A program made the position numbers and the translations under genes. Shown here piece by piece: positions 1 to 9,109 of a stretch of 64,000 nt of DNA (positions within the stretch are counted from its first letter, which is position 1; every line of letters begins with the position of its first letter). The DNA lies in contig HG326664.1 in NCBI GenBank assembly GCA_000308255.3, forward strand, positions 382,160-446,159. The letters are read 5' to 3'. This DNA is from Anaerococcus pacaensis 9403502. GTDB lineage: Bacteria; Bacillota; Clostridia; Tissierellales; Peptoniphilaceae. Below the pieces are notes generated by a model that saw only the letters and a program-made list of their open reading frames with translations, made no database searches and had not been told where the DNA came from.

Positions 1-6
1 CCCCTT

Positions 7-1482
7 TTAGTATGCGCTATCTTCCCCAAAGATTGCATCTTGGGTGAAGTTTAGACCAAGCTTACGAAGCTCAGACTTCTCGCTATCATTTAGGATAACA
101 GTGCTGTGGGCCTCAAGATTTTTTAAATTTTTGATCTCACCCATGGCCATATGGGTCAGTGGGTTGGTAGTAGCTGATATGGCAAGTGCTATGAGCATTT
201 CATTGATAGATAAGGAAGTTTGCATATCACCTAGGGATTCAGTTTTTAGCTTGCTCACAGGTTCTATGATATGGGGACTGAGGAGTAATATTTCAGGCCC
301 TAAGCCGCCTAGTTTCTTAAGTGCATTTAAAATGCATGCAGCCGGCGCTGAAAATAAGTCTGATTTTTTTCCGGTAATTTGATCTCCATCAGCTAATTCT
401 ATCGCAAAGGCTTCTCGACCTGTTATTTCCTCTTTTTTTCTAGCAGCCACAGCCACATCCCTATCATCAGGGCTTATGTCTAGACTACTCATAAGTGTTT
501 CAATTTTTTCAACAGCCGTATATGGCTCTTTGGCAAATCTATAGTCTATTAGGGCATTGTAATAGCGTCTGATAATCTCATCTTTGCTAGCCCTTATGGC
601 AGCCTCATCGTCTGTGATACAAAAACCAACCATATTGACACCCATGTCAGTTGGTGACTGGTATGGGGTATGGCCCATAATTTTTTCAAGCATACGCTTT
701 AGTACTGGAAAGGCCTCCACATCCCTATTGTAGCTAGTGGCAAGCTTTTGATAAGCTTCTAGGTGATATGGGTCTATCATGTTTATATCATTTAGATTGG
801 CTGTAGCTGCCTCGTATGCCATATTTACTGGGTGCTTGAGACCTAGATTCCATATAGGAAATGTTTCAAATTTTGAATAGCTAGAGCTAATCCCTGATTC
901 GTAGTCTAGATACATTTGTGATAGGCAAGCAGCCATTTTCCCAGAACCCGGACCTGGGCCTGTCACTACTACTAGCTCGCGCGTGGTTGGTATATGATCA
1001 TTTTTTCCAAAACCATCAGCTGATAATATATGGTTTATATCGTGTGGATAGCCTTTGATGTCATATAGCCTATAATGATTTATGCCGATATTATCCAGAT
1101 ATTTCTCAAATCGAATGGCCTTATCTTGGTAGGCAAATTGTGTGATGGCAATAGCATTTACAAAAAAGCCACTAGCTTCAAAGGCTTGTTTTAACCTAAT
1201 GGACTCTGTATCATAAGATATCCCATTATCGCCCCTTATTTTGGAATTCTCAATATCATTGGCATTTACAGTAATCAGTATCTCAGTCTTTTCTTTGATA
1301 GCCTTTAGCATCTGTAGCTTGCTATCAGGTTGAAAGCCTGGTAAGACCCTAGCTGCATGGGCATCATCAAAAAGCTTACCGCCAAACTCAAGGTATAGCT
1401 TATCAAAATGGCTGATTCGCTCTAGGATTTTTTCTGATTGTAATTTTATGTACTTGTCATTATCAAAGGCTAAATTTTTCAT
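7..1482 (-). CDS. UPF0371 / DUF1846 family protein
   Basis: 491 residues, the usual length for the DUF1846 (UPF0371) family found in Firmicutes and other anaerobes. The family has solved structures but no settled biochemical role. A glycine-rich P-loop-like segment, GPGPGSGKMA, lies near residue 175 and suggests phosphate or nucleotide binding. No signal peptide or membrane segment is seen. The ATG is preceded by GGAGTGG at good spacing. The gene is read in the same direction as the apbE operon, but that operon's terminator at 1530-1574 separates them, so it is probably a separate unit. The family call is firm; a function should not be inferred from it. Confidence 0.85.
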   Translation of the reverse strand: MKNLAFDNDKYIKLQSEKILERISHFDKLYLEFGGKLFDDAHAARVLPGFQPDSKLQMLKAIKEKTEILITVNANDIENSKIRGDNGISYDTESIRLKQAFEASGFFVNAIAITQFAYQDKAIRFEKYLDNIGINHYRLYDIKGYPHDINHILSADGFGKNDHIPTTRELVVVTGPGPGSGKMAACLSQMYLDYESGISSSYSKFETFPIWNLGLKHPVNMAYEAATANLNDINMIDPYHLEAYQKLATSYNRDVEAFPVLKRMLEKIMGHTPYQSPTDMGVNMVGFCITDDEAAIRASKDEIIRRYYNALIDYRFAKEPYTAVEKIETLMSSLDISPDDRDVAVAARKKEEITGREAFAIELADGDQITGKKSDLFSAPAACILNALKKLGGLGPEILLLSPHIIEPVSKLKTESLGDMQTSLSINEMLIALAISATTNPLTHMAMGEIKNLKNLEAHSTVILNDSEKSELRKLGLNFTQDAIFGEDSAY

Positions 1483-1529
1483 ATTATATCCACTCCTACC
1501 TATTTATTATATCAAAATCAACTTAAATT

Positions 1530-1574
1530 CCAAAAAGAAAATCGGACCCAGTCCAACTAGGACATAGTCCGATT
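1530..1574 (-). terminator. Rho-independent terminator after apbE
   Basis: On the minus strand an 8-bp stem (AATCGGAC / GTCCGATT), with an inner GTCC/GGAC pairing, is followed by TTCTTTTT. It begins at the apbE stop codon and so ends the five-gene operon. Confidence 0.8.
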
Positions 1575-2637
1575 AGTCTTCCATAGCTTCCCAGCCAGGA
1601 GTCTTATAATAATTATCTTCTTTATCTATCCAGAGGACCTCTGCACCGTACTTCTTAGCAGCCTCCATTCCAGTTTCTAAATCAACTACGAAAAGATAAG
1701 TGCTGAGTAAGTCTGCTAGAGCTATATCTTCATGAACTACTGATACAGACCTAAAATAATCTGCCGGTTTCATAGTGTCTGGATCTATGATGTGGTGGTA
1801 GATTTCATCATCCACCTTATAAAATCTCTGATAATCACCACTGGTGACAACTGTTGTGTCAGTGATTCCTATTATGCTTGAATAAGGATTTTGGGCTGTG
1901 AGGTCTGGATTTTGAATGGCAATTTTCCATAGACCATCGTTTTTACCAGGATTCTTGCCAATAATTACATCATCGCCACCAATAGATAGGATGCCATGTT
2001 TTAGACCAGCTTCCTTTAGGCTCTTTTCAATCTTTGCTATAGCATAGCCTTTACCAATCGCTCCGATATCTATTTGGATATTTGGATCAGTAATATAGAC
2101 AGTATTATTTGACTTATCTATCTCTATCTTATTGATATCAGAATGGCTTTCCGCTTCTTTAAGCTCCTTTTCACTTGGAACTTTCGCTTTATCTGGATTT
2201 TCAATAGCCTCTTCCCTGTAGTCGTGCCAAAGGCCTAGTAAGGATCCTAGGGCAATGTTTATTTGCCCATCAGTTTCCTTATACATTGTTTGCCCATATT
2301 CTAATAGTTCTATAATAGCTGGGTCAACTTTTACTGGTTTCTTGCCAGCATTTTCGTTTATTGTTTTTACATTATTGACCCCATCAAAATCATAATAGGT
2401 GTTGAAAAACTGGTGGTAGGTCTTAAGGTCTTTCTCCAGAACTTCCTTGTAATGGTTAAACTCTTCCTCGTCATGAGCATAGGCCATGAATGTAGTTACC
2501 GTATCGAAATATTGATATATTACAGTATCGTATTTCTCAAGATTTTCTGGATTTACAGACGACCTTGGTTTAGTACTACCACAAGAACTTAGGAATAGAC
2601 CTATAAAGAGGGTCAATATTACATATTTGATTTTCAT
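1573..2637 (-). CDS. apbE: FAD:protein FMN transferase (ApbE), lipoprotein
   Basis: 354 residues. The N-terminus is a lipoprotein signal with lipobox LSSC (Cys about residue 19), so the enzyme is anchored outside the membrane. ApbE proteins transfer FMN from FAD to Thr/Ser of flavoproteins such as Rnf and Nqr subunits. The body shows family hallmarks: DIGAIGKGYA, SIGGDD, a HHIIDP segment, and an ALADLLST stretch like the metal-binding end of the fold. The start overlaps the preceding stop as ATGA, so it is translationally coupled to the UPF0158-like gene. No Rnf/Nqr target is visible in the window. Confidence 0.93.
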   Translation of the reverse strand: MKIKYVILTLFIGLFLSSCGSTKPRSSVNPENLEKYDTVIYQYFDTVTTFMAYAHDEEEFNHYKEVLEKDLKTYHQFFNTYYDFDGVNNVKTINENAGKKPVKVDPAIIELLEYGQTMYKETDGQINIALGSLLGLWHDYREEAIENPDKAKVPSEKELKEAESHSDINKIEIDKSNNTVYITDPNIQIDIGAIGKGYAIAKIEKSLKEAGLKHGILSIGGDDVIIGKNPGKNDGLWKIAIQNPDLTAQNPYSSIIGITDTTVVTSGDYQRFYKVDDEIYHHIIDPDTMKPADYFRSVSVVHEDIALADLLSTYLFVVDLETGMEAAKKYGAEVLWIDKEDNYYKTPGWEAMED

Positions 2638-3092
2638 ATTCTATTTATATTTATAGTCTCCATGTCCTTATTCACTGGCACACCTTCATCATCTGCCCAG
2701 TATAGGAGAATTTCTCCTGCTACCTTAGACCTAAAGTCATTATAGGCACCTTCTAGGCCCAGCGTATATATTTTGTCAGTAAATTCTTCAGCTGGAGAAT
2801 AGCCATCTATGTCTTCGATAAATTGGTCCCTATCATGTCTGTCCAGGGTTTCGAGGAAGGCTTCGCGAGTCATTGCTTCCTCAAAGGCCTCACGGCCTGG
2901 CATTAGTACGTAGTTTTCTATTTCATTGTCTATATCGATATAATTTTCCATTATATCTTCTTCTGTTTCACCTTGGTTAATTCTAATAATATCTAAACTC
3001 TCTGTGTTGATCCATATGCATTTTAGGTATGAATCTTCATCTAGTAAGGTCCATTTTTCAACCAACCAAGATAAGTTAATTGGTTTTTGCAT
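2634..3092 (-). CDS. UPF0158-like protein
   Basis: 152 residues, acidic and soluble. The pattern of short motifs (YVLMPGREAFEEAM, then LETLDRHDRDQFIEDI, then NDFRSKVAGEILLYWADDEGV) resembles the UPF0158 family, whose members carry a similar ladder of acidic helices ending in a W-x-x-x-N/D segment. No function is known for that family. It overlaps the end of glgB by 17 bases and its own stop overlaps the apbE ATG, so it is an integral member of this operon. The family assignment is from pattern recall and is moderate. Confidence 0.5.
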   Translation of the reverse strand: MQKPINLSWLVEKWTLLDEDSYLKCIWINTESLDIIRINQGETEEDIMENYIDIDNEIENYVLMPGREAFEEAMTREAFLETLDRHDRDQFIEDIDGYSPAEEFTDKIYTLGLEGAYNDFRSKVAGEILLYWADDEGVPVNKDMETININRI

Positions 3093-4890
3093 TTTCTCTT
3101 ATCTCAAAGACAGCCGCCTCGTATTCCCAAAGCTCTAGTCTAAGAGGACTTCCTTTCTCTATTTCAATTTCTCTTAAGTATGTCTTGTTGCCACCGTATT
3201 TTGGATTAAATGAATTTATTTTTTCTATAAAAACAAGGTCCTCATCATATGGCAATTCGAAGGCTCCGTGATACATGTTATTAAAGTTTAATACCACTAG
3301 GTATCTAGAATCATCTGCTATTCTTTCAAAGGCAAACACAGATGTTGCTGCATCATCTACTATAATCCACCTAAAGCCTTCTTCCTTATAATCATACTTG
3401 AAAAAGGCGTCATTTTCTTTATATATCTTGTTTAAATCTTTAAGGAACCTATTAAAGTCATCGTGGACTGGATAATTCATGATATCCCAGTTGATAGATG
3501 CATTTTCATTCCACTCGTCAAAGGTAGCTATTTCATTGCCCATGAAATTTAGCATCTTGCCTGGATGGGCCATTTGGTAGGTGTATAGGACTTTTAACTC
3601 TTTAAAGCTATCTTCATAGGAACCTGCCATCTTGTTTACCATAGCTCCCTTAAGGTGGACTACTTCATCGTGTGATAATGGCAATACGAATCTTTCATTA
3701 TAAAAATAAAACATCGAAAAAGTAATCTTGCTATGGTACATGCTGCGGTTATAGGCTTCCACTTCAAAATATTTGAGCGTATCATTCATCCAACCCATGT
3801 CCCACTTGTAGTCAAAACCTAGCCCGCCATCAGCAACTGGGTCTGTGACCTGTGGATAAGGTGAGCTGTCTTCTGCTATTAGCATAACATCTGGATATAG
3901 GTAGTTCAGGGTGCCATTTAAATCCTTTATGAAATTTATATTGTCATGGTGGACGCCACGGTTGGCATTACCGTTAAAATATACCATATAGCTTACTGCA
4001 TCGACTCTAATCCCATCTAGGTGGAAGTTTTCTATCCAATAGCTCATAGATGATTTCATAAAGCTTCTGACATGGCCCTTGGAATAATCAAAGTTGATTG
4101 ACCCCCACTCTGAATATGTCAATCCTTCGTATGGAGACTCATACATATGGGTTCCATCAAACATAGCTAGCCCATAATAATCGTTAGCATAATGAACTGC
4201 AACTACATCGAGAATCACCCCGATGCCGTTAGCATGGAGGAGGTCGATAAATTTCTTAAAGTCAGCAGGAGTCCCATATCTTGAGCTAGTTGCAAAAAAT
4301 CCAGTAGACTGATAACCCCAAGATGGATAATATGGATATTCTGTCACAGGCATGATTTCAACATGGGTGTAGTTCATGTCTTTGACATGTTTGATGAGTT
4401 TATCAACTATATCTAGGAAATTTACCCTATCTCCCCACCTTAGCCAAGAACCTATGTGGAGTTCGTATATGTTCATTGGTTTATCAAAATTTTTGCTACG
4501 ATTTTTTATAAATTCATCATCGGTAAATTCATAGGAATCATCTACTATGATTGTCGCAAAGTCACCTTCAAGATCCATAGCCTTGCCGTATGGATCGGCG
4601 TGTTCAACCCAATTACCATCTTTTACAACTATATATTTGTAATATTGGCCAATTTCTGCAGGCTGGTATATATAAAAATATCCGTATTGGTGATTTTTTG
4701 TCATTTGGCGGTTTTCCCAGCCAGTAAAGTCACCCTTGATATACATCTCGTCTGCATTTGGTGCATAGACCCTAAAGACATAGCCGTCTTCATAAGGGAA
4801 TGCCCCCCATATCTCATGGCCAGCTGTGGAGTGCCCATTAATATAGTTTTCGACCGCCTGGTGGTCCGTATCAATTATATTTATATCCAT
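3076..4890 (-). CDS. glgB: 1,4-alpha-glucan branching enzyme
   Basis: 604 residues, somewhat shorter than many GlgB proteins. An N-terminal carbohydrate-binding/early-set domain occupies roughly residues 20-120, followed by a GH13 barrel and an all-beta C-terminus. Catalytic residues are in place: nucleophile Asp297 in GIRVDAVSYM, acid/base Glu340 in AEDSS, and transition-state Asp408 in LSHDEV. The enzyme makes alpha-1,6 branches in glycogen. Its ATG overlaps the stop of the uridine kinase gene (TAATG). No glgA, glgC or glgP is in the window, so the rest of glycogen metabolism must be elsewhere. Confidence 0.95.
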   Translation of the reverse strand: MDINIIDTDHQAVENYINGHSTAGHEIWGAFPYEDGYVFRVYAPNADEMYIKGDFTGWENRQMTKNHQYGYFYIYQPAEIGQYYKYIVVKDGNWVEHADPYGKAMDLEGDFATIIVDDSYEFTDDEFIKNRSKNFDKPMNIYELHIGSWLRWGDRVNFLDIVDKLIKHVKDMNYTHVEIMPVTEYPYYPSWGYQSTGFFATSSRYGTPADFKKFIDLLHANGIGVILDVVAVHYANDYYGLAMFDGTHMYESPYEGLTYSEWGSINFDYSKGHVRSFMKSSMSYWIENFHLDGIRVDAVSYMVYFNGNANRGVHHDNINFIKDLNGTLNYLYPDVMLIAEDSSPYPQVTDPVADGGLGFDYKWDMGWMNDTLKYFEVEAYNRSMYHSKITFSMFYFYNERFVLPLSHDEVVHLKGAMVNKMAGSYEDSFKELKVLYTYQMAHPGKMLNFMGNEIATFDEWNENASINWDIMNYPVHDDFNRFLKDLNKIYKENDAFFKYDYKEEGFRWIIVDDAATSVFAFERIADDSRYLVVLNFNNMYHGAFELPYDEDLVFIEKINSFNPKYGGNKTYLREIEIEKGSPLRLELWEYEAAVFEIRENAKTN

Positions 4891-5510
4891 TACTTTTCCT
4901 CTATCATATCAGCTATATGCTTTATGAGTATCTCGATACCCTTAGTATTTTTTGCTCCGCGAGGGATTATGATATCAGCATATTTTTTTGTAGGTTCTAC
5001 ATACTTTTCATGCATAGGCTTTACCTGCTTTATAAATTGCTCGAGCACTGATTCTAGGGATCTGCCACGTTCTATTGTATCGCGAAGTATCCTTCTTTGT
5101 AGCCTCACATCGCTGTCGGCATCAATAAAGACCTTGGTATCGGTGATATCTCTTATTCTACTATCATCTAGAACTAAGATACCCTCTATTAGGATAATCT
5201 TTGATGGATTTACCCTAATAGTTTCACTACTTCTAGTGTGGATAGTGTAGTCATATGTTGGCATATCAATAGCCTCGCCCTGTTGGAGTTTTAGCAGATC
5301 TTCATAAAAAAGTTCATTGTCAAAGGCCCCTGGATAGTCGTAGTTTAACTTTGTCCTGTCTTCAAAACCTATATCATCATGGGCCTTGTAATAATTATCG
5401 TGGCCAATGACAGTGAGGTCATCAGCAAAAGTCTCATCTATAAGCCTAACTATAGATGACTTCCCAGATGCAGATCCACCTGCTACAGCTATGATTTTTA
5501 CCTGGCTCAT
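4890..5510 (-). CDS. udk: Uridine kinase
   Basis: 206 residues with the Walker A motif GGSASGKS at residues 11-18 and the usual NTP-binding kinase layout. It phosphorylates uridine and cytidine to UMP and CMP in pyrimidine salvage. Length and motif order match Udk rather than the longer phosphoribulokinase relatives. The gene overlaps both neighbours by a few bases, showing tight co-translation with the upstream dehydrogenase and downstream glgB. The metabolic link between these operon members is not obvious from sequence. Confidence 0.92.
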   Translation of the reverse strand: MSQVKIIAVAGGSASGKSSIVRLIDETFADDLTVIGHDNYYKAHDDIGFEDRTKLNYDYPGAFDNELFYEDLLKLQQGEAIDMPTYDYTIHTRSSETIRVNPSKIILIEGILVLDDSRIRDITDTKVFIDADSDVRLQRRILRDTIERGRSLESVLEQFIKQVKPMHEKYVEPTKKYADIIIPRGAKNTKGIEILIKHIADMIEEK

Positions 5511-6457
5511 AGGACTATCTCGTTTTGAATTTCACCATTTAGATACTTAAATAAATTATCAAATACTATTTCAGCACGAGCTTCCATTGCTTCTTCTGTG
5601 TAATAGGCTACGTGGTTGGTTAGGATACAATTATCTGCATTTCTTAGTGGATAATCTTCTGGTAGTGGTGGTTCCATATCAAACACATCTATACCTGCAC
5701 GAAGCTTACCTGCATTTAAGAGCTCAGCTAAATAATTATTGTCAACGACTGGTCCTCTAGCACAATTAATAAGGATGGCATTTTCTTTCATTAAGTCAAG
5801 TTCTTCTTTGCCTAGGAAATTCTTGGTATCAGGGTTATTTGGAATGTGAAGAGATACAATGTCAGCTTCTTTTAATAAGTCTTCTAGTGGTAGATATTCA
5901 ACACCCATTTCCTTTACTGTATCTTTCTCCGTTCTAGAATAAGCGAGTATCTCGCAACCAAAAGCTTGTAGAAGGCCGATTAGTTTTACACCTATATTAC
6001 CGGTACCAATCACACCAAATTTTTTACCTTTGATTAGCTGGCCTAGTAGAGGATTAGATTCTCCATCAAACATATTCGCCCTATTGGCATTAAACTTACG
6101 CATCACAGCTATTGTAAGACCAATTACAAGCTCTGCCACAGAATCATCAGAATATCCACTTGCATTTAGAATAGTGATTCCATTTTTCCTAGCAGCATCT
6201 AGGTCAATGTGGTCCACTCCAGTGAAAGCCACATTTATCATCTCAAGATTTGGGCAATTGTTTAAAACTGCAGCTGTAAGTGGCTTATTGGTAATCATTG
6301 CAATATCAGTTTCTTTGAGTCTCTCATAGACTTCCTTGTCATCCTTTGCATTGTCATTGTAATATTCAAATTCATGGCCCATAGCAGCTAACTTTTCTTG
6401 GGCGTTAATGATAATCGATTCATCAACTTCCAATGGATTAATTAAAGTAATTTTCAT
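5507..6457 (-). CDS. D-isomer-specific 2-hydroxyacid dehydrogenase
   Basis: 316 residues from the ATG at 6457, which has AAGGAG six bases upstream; a TTG one codon earlier is less likely. The NAD-binding fold shows GTGNIG at 151-156. The catalytic triad of the family is present: Arg234 in CARGPVV, Glu262 in DVFDMEPP, and His282 in NHVAYYT. It reduces a 2-keto acid to the D-2-hydroxy acid or the reverse; the substrate (lactate, hydroxyisocaproate, glycerate or phosphonate-like) cannot be told from the sequence. It is the first gene of the minus-strand operon running to apbE. Confidence 0.88.
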   Translation of the reverse strand: MKITLINPLEVDESIIINAQEKLAAMGHEFEYYNDNAKDDKEVYERLKETDIAMITNKPLTAAVLNNCPNLEMINVAFTGVDHIDLDAARKNGITILNASGYSDDSVAELVIGLTIAVMRKFNANRANMFDGESNPLLGQLIKGKKFGVIGTGNIGVKLIGLLQAFGCEILAYSRTEKDTVKEMGVEYLPLEDLLKEADIVSLHIPNNPDTKNFLGKEELDLMKENAILINCARGPVVDNNYLAELLNAGKLRAGIDVFDMEPPLPEDYPLRNADNCILTNHVAYYTEEAMEARAEIVFDNLFKYLNGEIQNEIVL

Positions 6458-6635
6458 CAAATACTCCTTATGAAATAACAGTTGTTCTTCTTTACCTATA
6501 ATTATACTCTAATGGAAAAATATTTAGAGTGATATTATAATAAATTGATAAAATCTTTAAATGACAACGTTTCGCCTGCTTGATAAGTCTTTGTCCTTAT
6601 AATATATTAATATAAGCAGTTAAAAGGAGCAGCAA

Positions 6636-7040
6636 ATGGCAGTTGGAATCACATTTAAAAACGGAGACTGTATAAATGCTATCGCTTACTACAAAGATGT
6701 GTTTGGATTAGATAAACCATGCAAGGTCATCAAGTACAGTGATTTTATACAATTCAATCACCCAGATGATGTCAAAGATAGGGTTTATATGTCATCTATT
6801 GATATCTATGGCAACAAGATCTACTTATCAGACACGACAATCGATGAAAATCTTATCGAAGGTAATAATGTTAAAATCGTCATTGAAACAACATCTGATA
6901 ACCTCTATACGGCCTACATGAACTTCAGAAAAGACTCAAAGATAACTTTTGAGCCACAAAAACTTAACAATAAATTAGTAACCACACTTATCGACAAATA
7001 CGATATCACCTGGCAATTTATAGCAGAGCTTACAAATTAA
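6636..7040 (+). CDS. VOC (glyoxalase/PhnB-like) family protein
   Basis: 134 residues with the beta-alpha-beta-beta-beta layout of the vicinal oxygen chelate superfamily. It begins with the FKNGDCINAIAYYKDVFG stretch typical of PhnB-like members and ends with the WQFI segment common in this group. It has AAAGGAG upstream at good spacing and a TATAAT at 6598-6603. The metal ligands are not clearly conserved, so a catalytic role is uncertain. It stands alone on the plus strand between two minus-strand units. Confidence 0.65.
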   Translation: MAVGITFKNGDCINAIAYYKDVFGLDKPCKVIKYSDFIQFNHPDDVKDRVYMSSIDIYGNKIYLSDTTIDENLIEGNNVKIVIETTSDNLYTAYMNFRKDSKITFEPQKLNNKLVTTLIDKYDITWQFIAELTN

Positions 7041-7075
7041 AAGAAACCTCAGTTTTTAAAACTAAGGTTTCTTTT
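7041..7075. terminator. Bidirectional terminator between VOC gene and tadA
   Basis: AAGAAACCTCAGTTT and AAACTAAGGTTTCTT form a long stem with one mismatch, with A and T tracts on both sides. It serves the VOC gene on the plus strand and overlaps the tadA stop on the minus strand. Confidence 0.8.
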
Positions 7076-7553
7076 TAATTGCCTTGCTGCGGGCTCTTAG
7101 CATCTTAAAAAAACTTTGAAGCTCATATAGGGCCTCATCAGCCAAAAGACCAAACTCAGGCTCGACCCAGTGAAGCTGGCTAGTATCATTGACCACATTC
7201 GTATTTGACCCACATGCTCCACGCTTATAATCCGGAATTCCAATCACTAGCCTATCTATACGAGAATTTATAATAGCCCCCGCACACATAGAACAAGGCT
7301 CCATGGTCGCATACATAGTACAGCCCTCTAGTCTAAAGTCGTCCATATACTCATTAGCCATCTTAATAGCCACCATCTCAGCATGGTAGAGAGCAGACCC
7401 ACCCTTATAAGTAAAATTGTGGCCTCGGCCAATTATCTTATCCTCAAACACAACCACAGCCCCAACAGGGACTTCCTCCACAAAACGAGCAAACCTCGCC
7501 TCATAAAGCGCCTCATGCATAAAAAATCTATCCATATCAGAAAAATCAGTCAT
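7062..7553 (-). CDS. tadA: tRNA-specific adenosine deaminase
   Basis: 163 residues. The zinc site of the cytidine/adenosine deaminase fold is complete: H57-A-E59 and P86-C87-S-M-C90. TadA converts A34 to inosine in tRNA-Arg(ACG). The ATG at 7553 has AAGGA six bases upstream. A relative of guanine deaminase is a possible alternative, but the CAGAIINSRIDRLVIG continuation and length are those of TadA. A tRNA-Arg gene lies just upstream, though with a CCT anticodon that is not a TadA substrate. Confidence 0.92.
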   Translation of the reverse strand: MTDFSDMDRFFMHEALYEARFARFVEEVPVGAVVVFEDKIIGRGHNFTYKGGSALYHAEMVAIKMANEYMDDFRLEGCTMYATMEPCSMCAGAIINSRIDRLVIGIPDYKRGACGSNTNVVNDTSQLHWVEPEFGLLADEALYELQSFFKMLRARSKAIKKKP

Positions 7554-7649
7554 AAAAAATCCTTAAAATTTATTTTCAGTACTTATAACTCATATATTAC
7601 CCACACACAAAAAACAACCGTTGATATAGCAACGATTGTCATAAATAAT

Positions 7650-7726
7650 TGGTGTTCCAGAGAGGATTCGAACCTCCGACACCCGCCTTAGGAGGGCGGT
7701 GCTCTATCCAGCTGAGCTACTGAAAC
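7650..7726 (-). tRNA. tRNA-Arg (anticodon CCT)
   Basis: A complete 77-nt cloverleaf on the minus strand. The acceptor stem GTTTCAG/CTGGAAC has one G-T pair, the D arm is GCTC..GAGC, the anticodon stem CCGCC/GGCGG holds loop CTCCTAA, and the T arm has TTCGAAT. CCA is encoded. It reads AGG, a codon used often in the genes here. Confidence 0.95.
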
Positions 7727-7875
7727 GAAAGCCCCTCCGGCTCATGGAGGAGTCGCGCCTCTAGCGCGAAATTGCCGCAGCGAAGCGAGGACTAAGACCC
7801 CACGTCGTCTGAGTGGTTGGACCGAAGGTCCAATAAGCCTCGCGGCGTCTGAGCAGTCGGGACGAAGTCCCGAAA
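7727..7875. repeat. GC-rich hairpin island beside tRNA-Arg(CCT)
   Basis: A gene-free stretch, clearly GC-richer than its surroundings, holding at least four short inverted repeats: CCTCC..GGAGG (7734-7750), TCGCGC-CTCTA-GCGCGA (7753-7769), TTGGACC-GAA-GGTCCAA (7817-7833) and TCGGGAC-GAA-GTCCCGA (7857-7873). The last two sit in copies of a diverged 40-bp unit that also share GTCTGAG. None is followed by a T run on the dacA side, so they do not look like terminators. Similar hairpins flank the tRNA-Arg(TCT) gene at 33808-33847. Function unknown. Confidence 0.65.
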
Positions 7876-7898
7876 TTATCATAATCTCAAACGAAGTA

Positions 7899-9101
7899 TT
7901 ACCTAGCAATCAATACCTGCAACAAGAAATCCGCCGCATCCTGGCTAGTCCTCATTATCCTTGAAAAAAGACTCGCCTCAGGCAAATCGCTTTTTGCAAT
8001 CAGGCCCACATTATATTCTTCGTCTTCATAGGTGATATTAGCATCACCCAGCACTTCCCCAGCCTTAACTGGTGCTTTTATTTTCTCATTAATATTATAT
8101 TTAATAGCAGGATTTTTACCCTGCTTTACTATTATACTCACATTTTTGTCTGGGTAAATATCTACATAGCCTTGTCTGATAGTATTATTTTTAATAGAAT
8201 CAGTTGGGACATTGGTATCTAGCACTGTCACGAGATCATAATATCTCGATACATAATAAATAAGATCACTCATAACCCTATTTCTAGTATCTTTTTGATC
8301 AGCCCCCATGACTACACCAATAGTTCTAAAATCATCCTTGCTATCAATCTTGCTCATATCTACTGTTGAAACTAGGCAATAGCCACTTTCTTCAGTAGTA
8401 CCAGTCTTTAGCCCATCCACACCAGGGATTTCTCCTACTAGTGGGACTGTAGAATCTACCTCTACCCCACGTCTAGGGTCTTCGATACTTCTTACTTCGC
8501 CGTATTCTAGGACTTCTGGATATTTTTCTATGACAAATTGGGTAAGCTTAAATAAGTCTCTGGCAGATGAGGCATTTTGTTGGACATTTTCTTTACTGAT
8601 GCCACTAGAATTATAATAAATTTGGCTATCTAGTCCTAGTTCAGCTGCTTTCATGTTCATTTCTCTGGCAAACTCTGCCTCAGATTCAGATACAGTAATA
8701 GCTAATTGATAGGCACAGTCATTGCCACTTGCTACCATGAGCCCTTCTAAGAGCTCATCGATGGTAAATACTTCGCCTTCATCTAGACCGAGATATGAAT
8801 ACTCCCAGCTATTAAACTTAGCTGCCTCAGCATCTACTATGACTTCTTGATTTAGATCAATTTCTCCCCTATCAGCTGCTTCTTTTACTAGCAAATAAGT
8901 CATTATCTTACTAGTGGATGCCATAGGATAGGATTGGTCGGCATTTTTTTCGTAGTATATATCTCCATTTTCTTCATTGCCAATGATATAAGCAGTTACA
9001 TGCTCATCTAAGCCTACAATCTTATTTTGATTGGCTGCAAAGCTAGTAGCAGGTAAGAGGAAAATCATAAGTGCAAAGATAAAAGATTTTAATTTATTCA
9101 T
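7899..9101 (-). CDS. dacA: Serine-type D-Ala-D-Ala carboxypeptidase
   Basis: 400 residues with an N-terminal signal peptide (cleavage near TSFAA). The penicillin-binding active-site motifs are intact: S62-T-S-K65, S125-G-N127 and K232-T-G. The C-terminal third (roughly 290-380) is the beta-rich PBP5_C-like domain, ending in a short amphipathic tail that may peripherally anchor the protein to the membrane. It trims the terminal D-Ala from peptidoglycan pentapeptides. It follows the ANT(6)-like gene by eight bases and has AGGGGAT before its ATG, so it is the last gene of the Nudix operon. Confidence 0.93.
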   Translation of the reverse strand: MNKLKSFIFALMIFLLPATSFAANQNKIVGLDEHVTAYIIGNEENGDIYYEKNADQSYPMASTSKIMTYLLVKEAADRGEIDLNQEVIVDAEAAKFNSWEYSYLGLDEGEVFTIDELLEGLMVASGNDCAYQLAITVSESEAEFAREMNMKAAELGLDSQIYYNSSGISKENVQQNASSARDLFKLTQFVIEKYPEVLEYGEVRSIEDPRRGVEVDSTVPLVGEIPGVDGLKTGTTEESGYCLVSTVDMSKIDSKDDFRTIGVVMGADQKDTRNRVMSDLIYYVSRYYDLVTVLDTNVPTDSIKNNTIRQGYVDIYPDKNVSIIVKQGKNPAIKYNINEKIKAPVKAGEVLGDANITYEDEEYNVGLIAKSDLPEASLFSRIMRTSQDAADFLLQVLIAR

Positions 9102-9109
9102 ATAATCCC

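Noticed and set aside
4456..5250. 264-residue plus-strand ORF
   Set aside because: Antisense to glgB and udk, with a low-complexity hydrophobic composition and no ribosome site; both minus-strand genes have complete family motifs.
6030..6329. 99-residue plus-strand ORF
   Set aside because: Antisense shadow of the 2-hydroxyacid dehydrogenase gene.
7817..7873. Transcription terminators for dacA
   Set aside because: Hairpins lack a T run on the minus strand and occur as part of a wider tRNA-associated repeat pattern.
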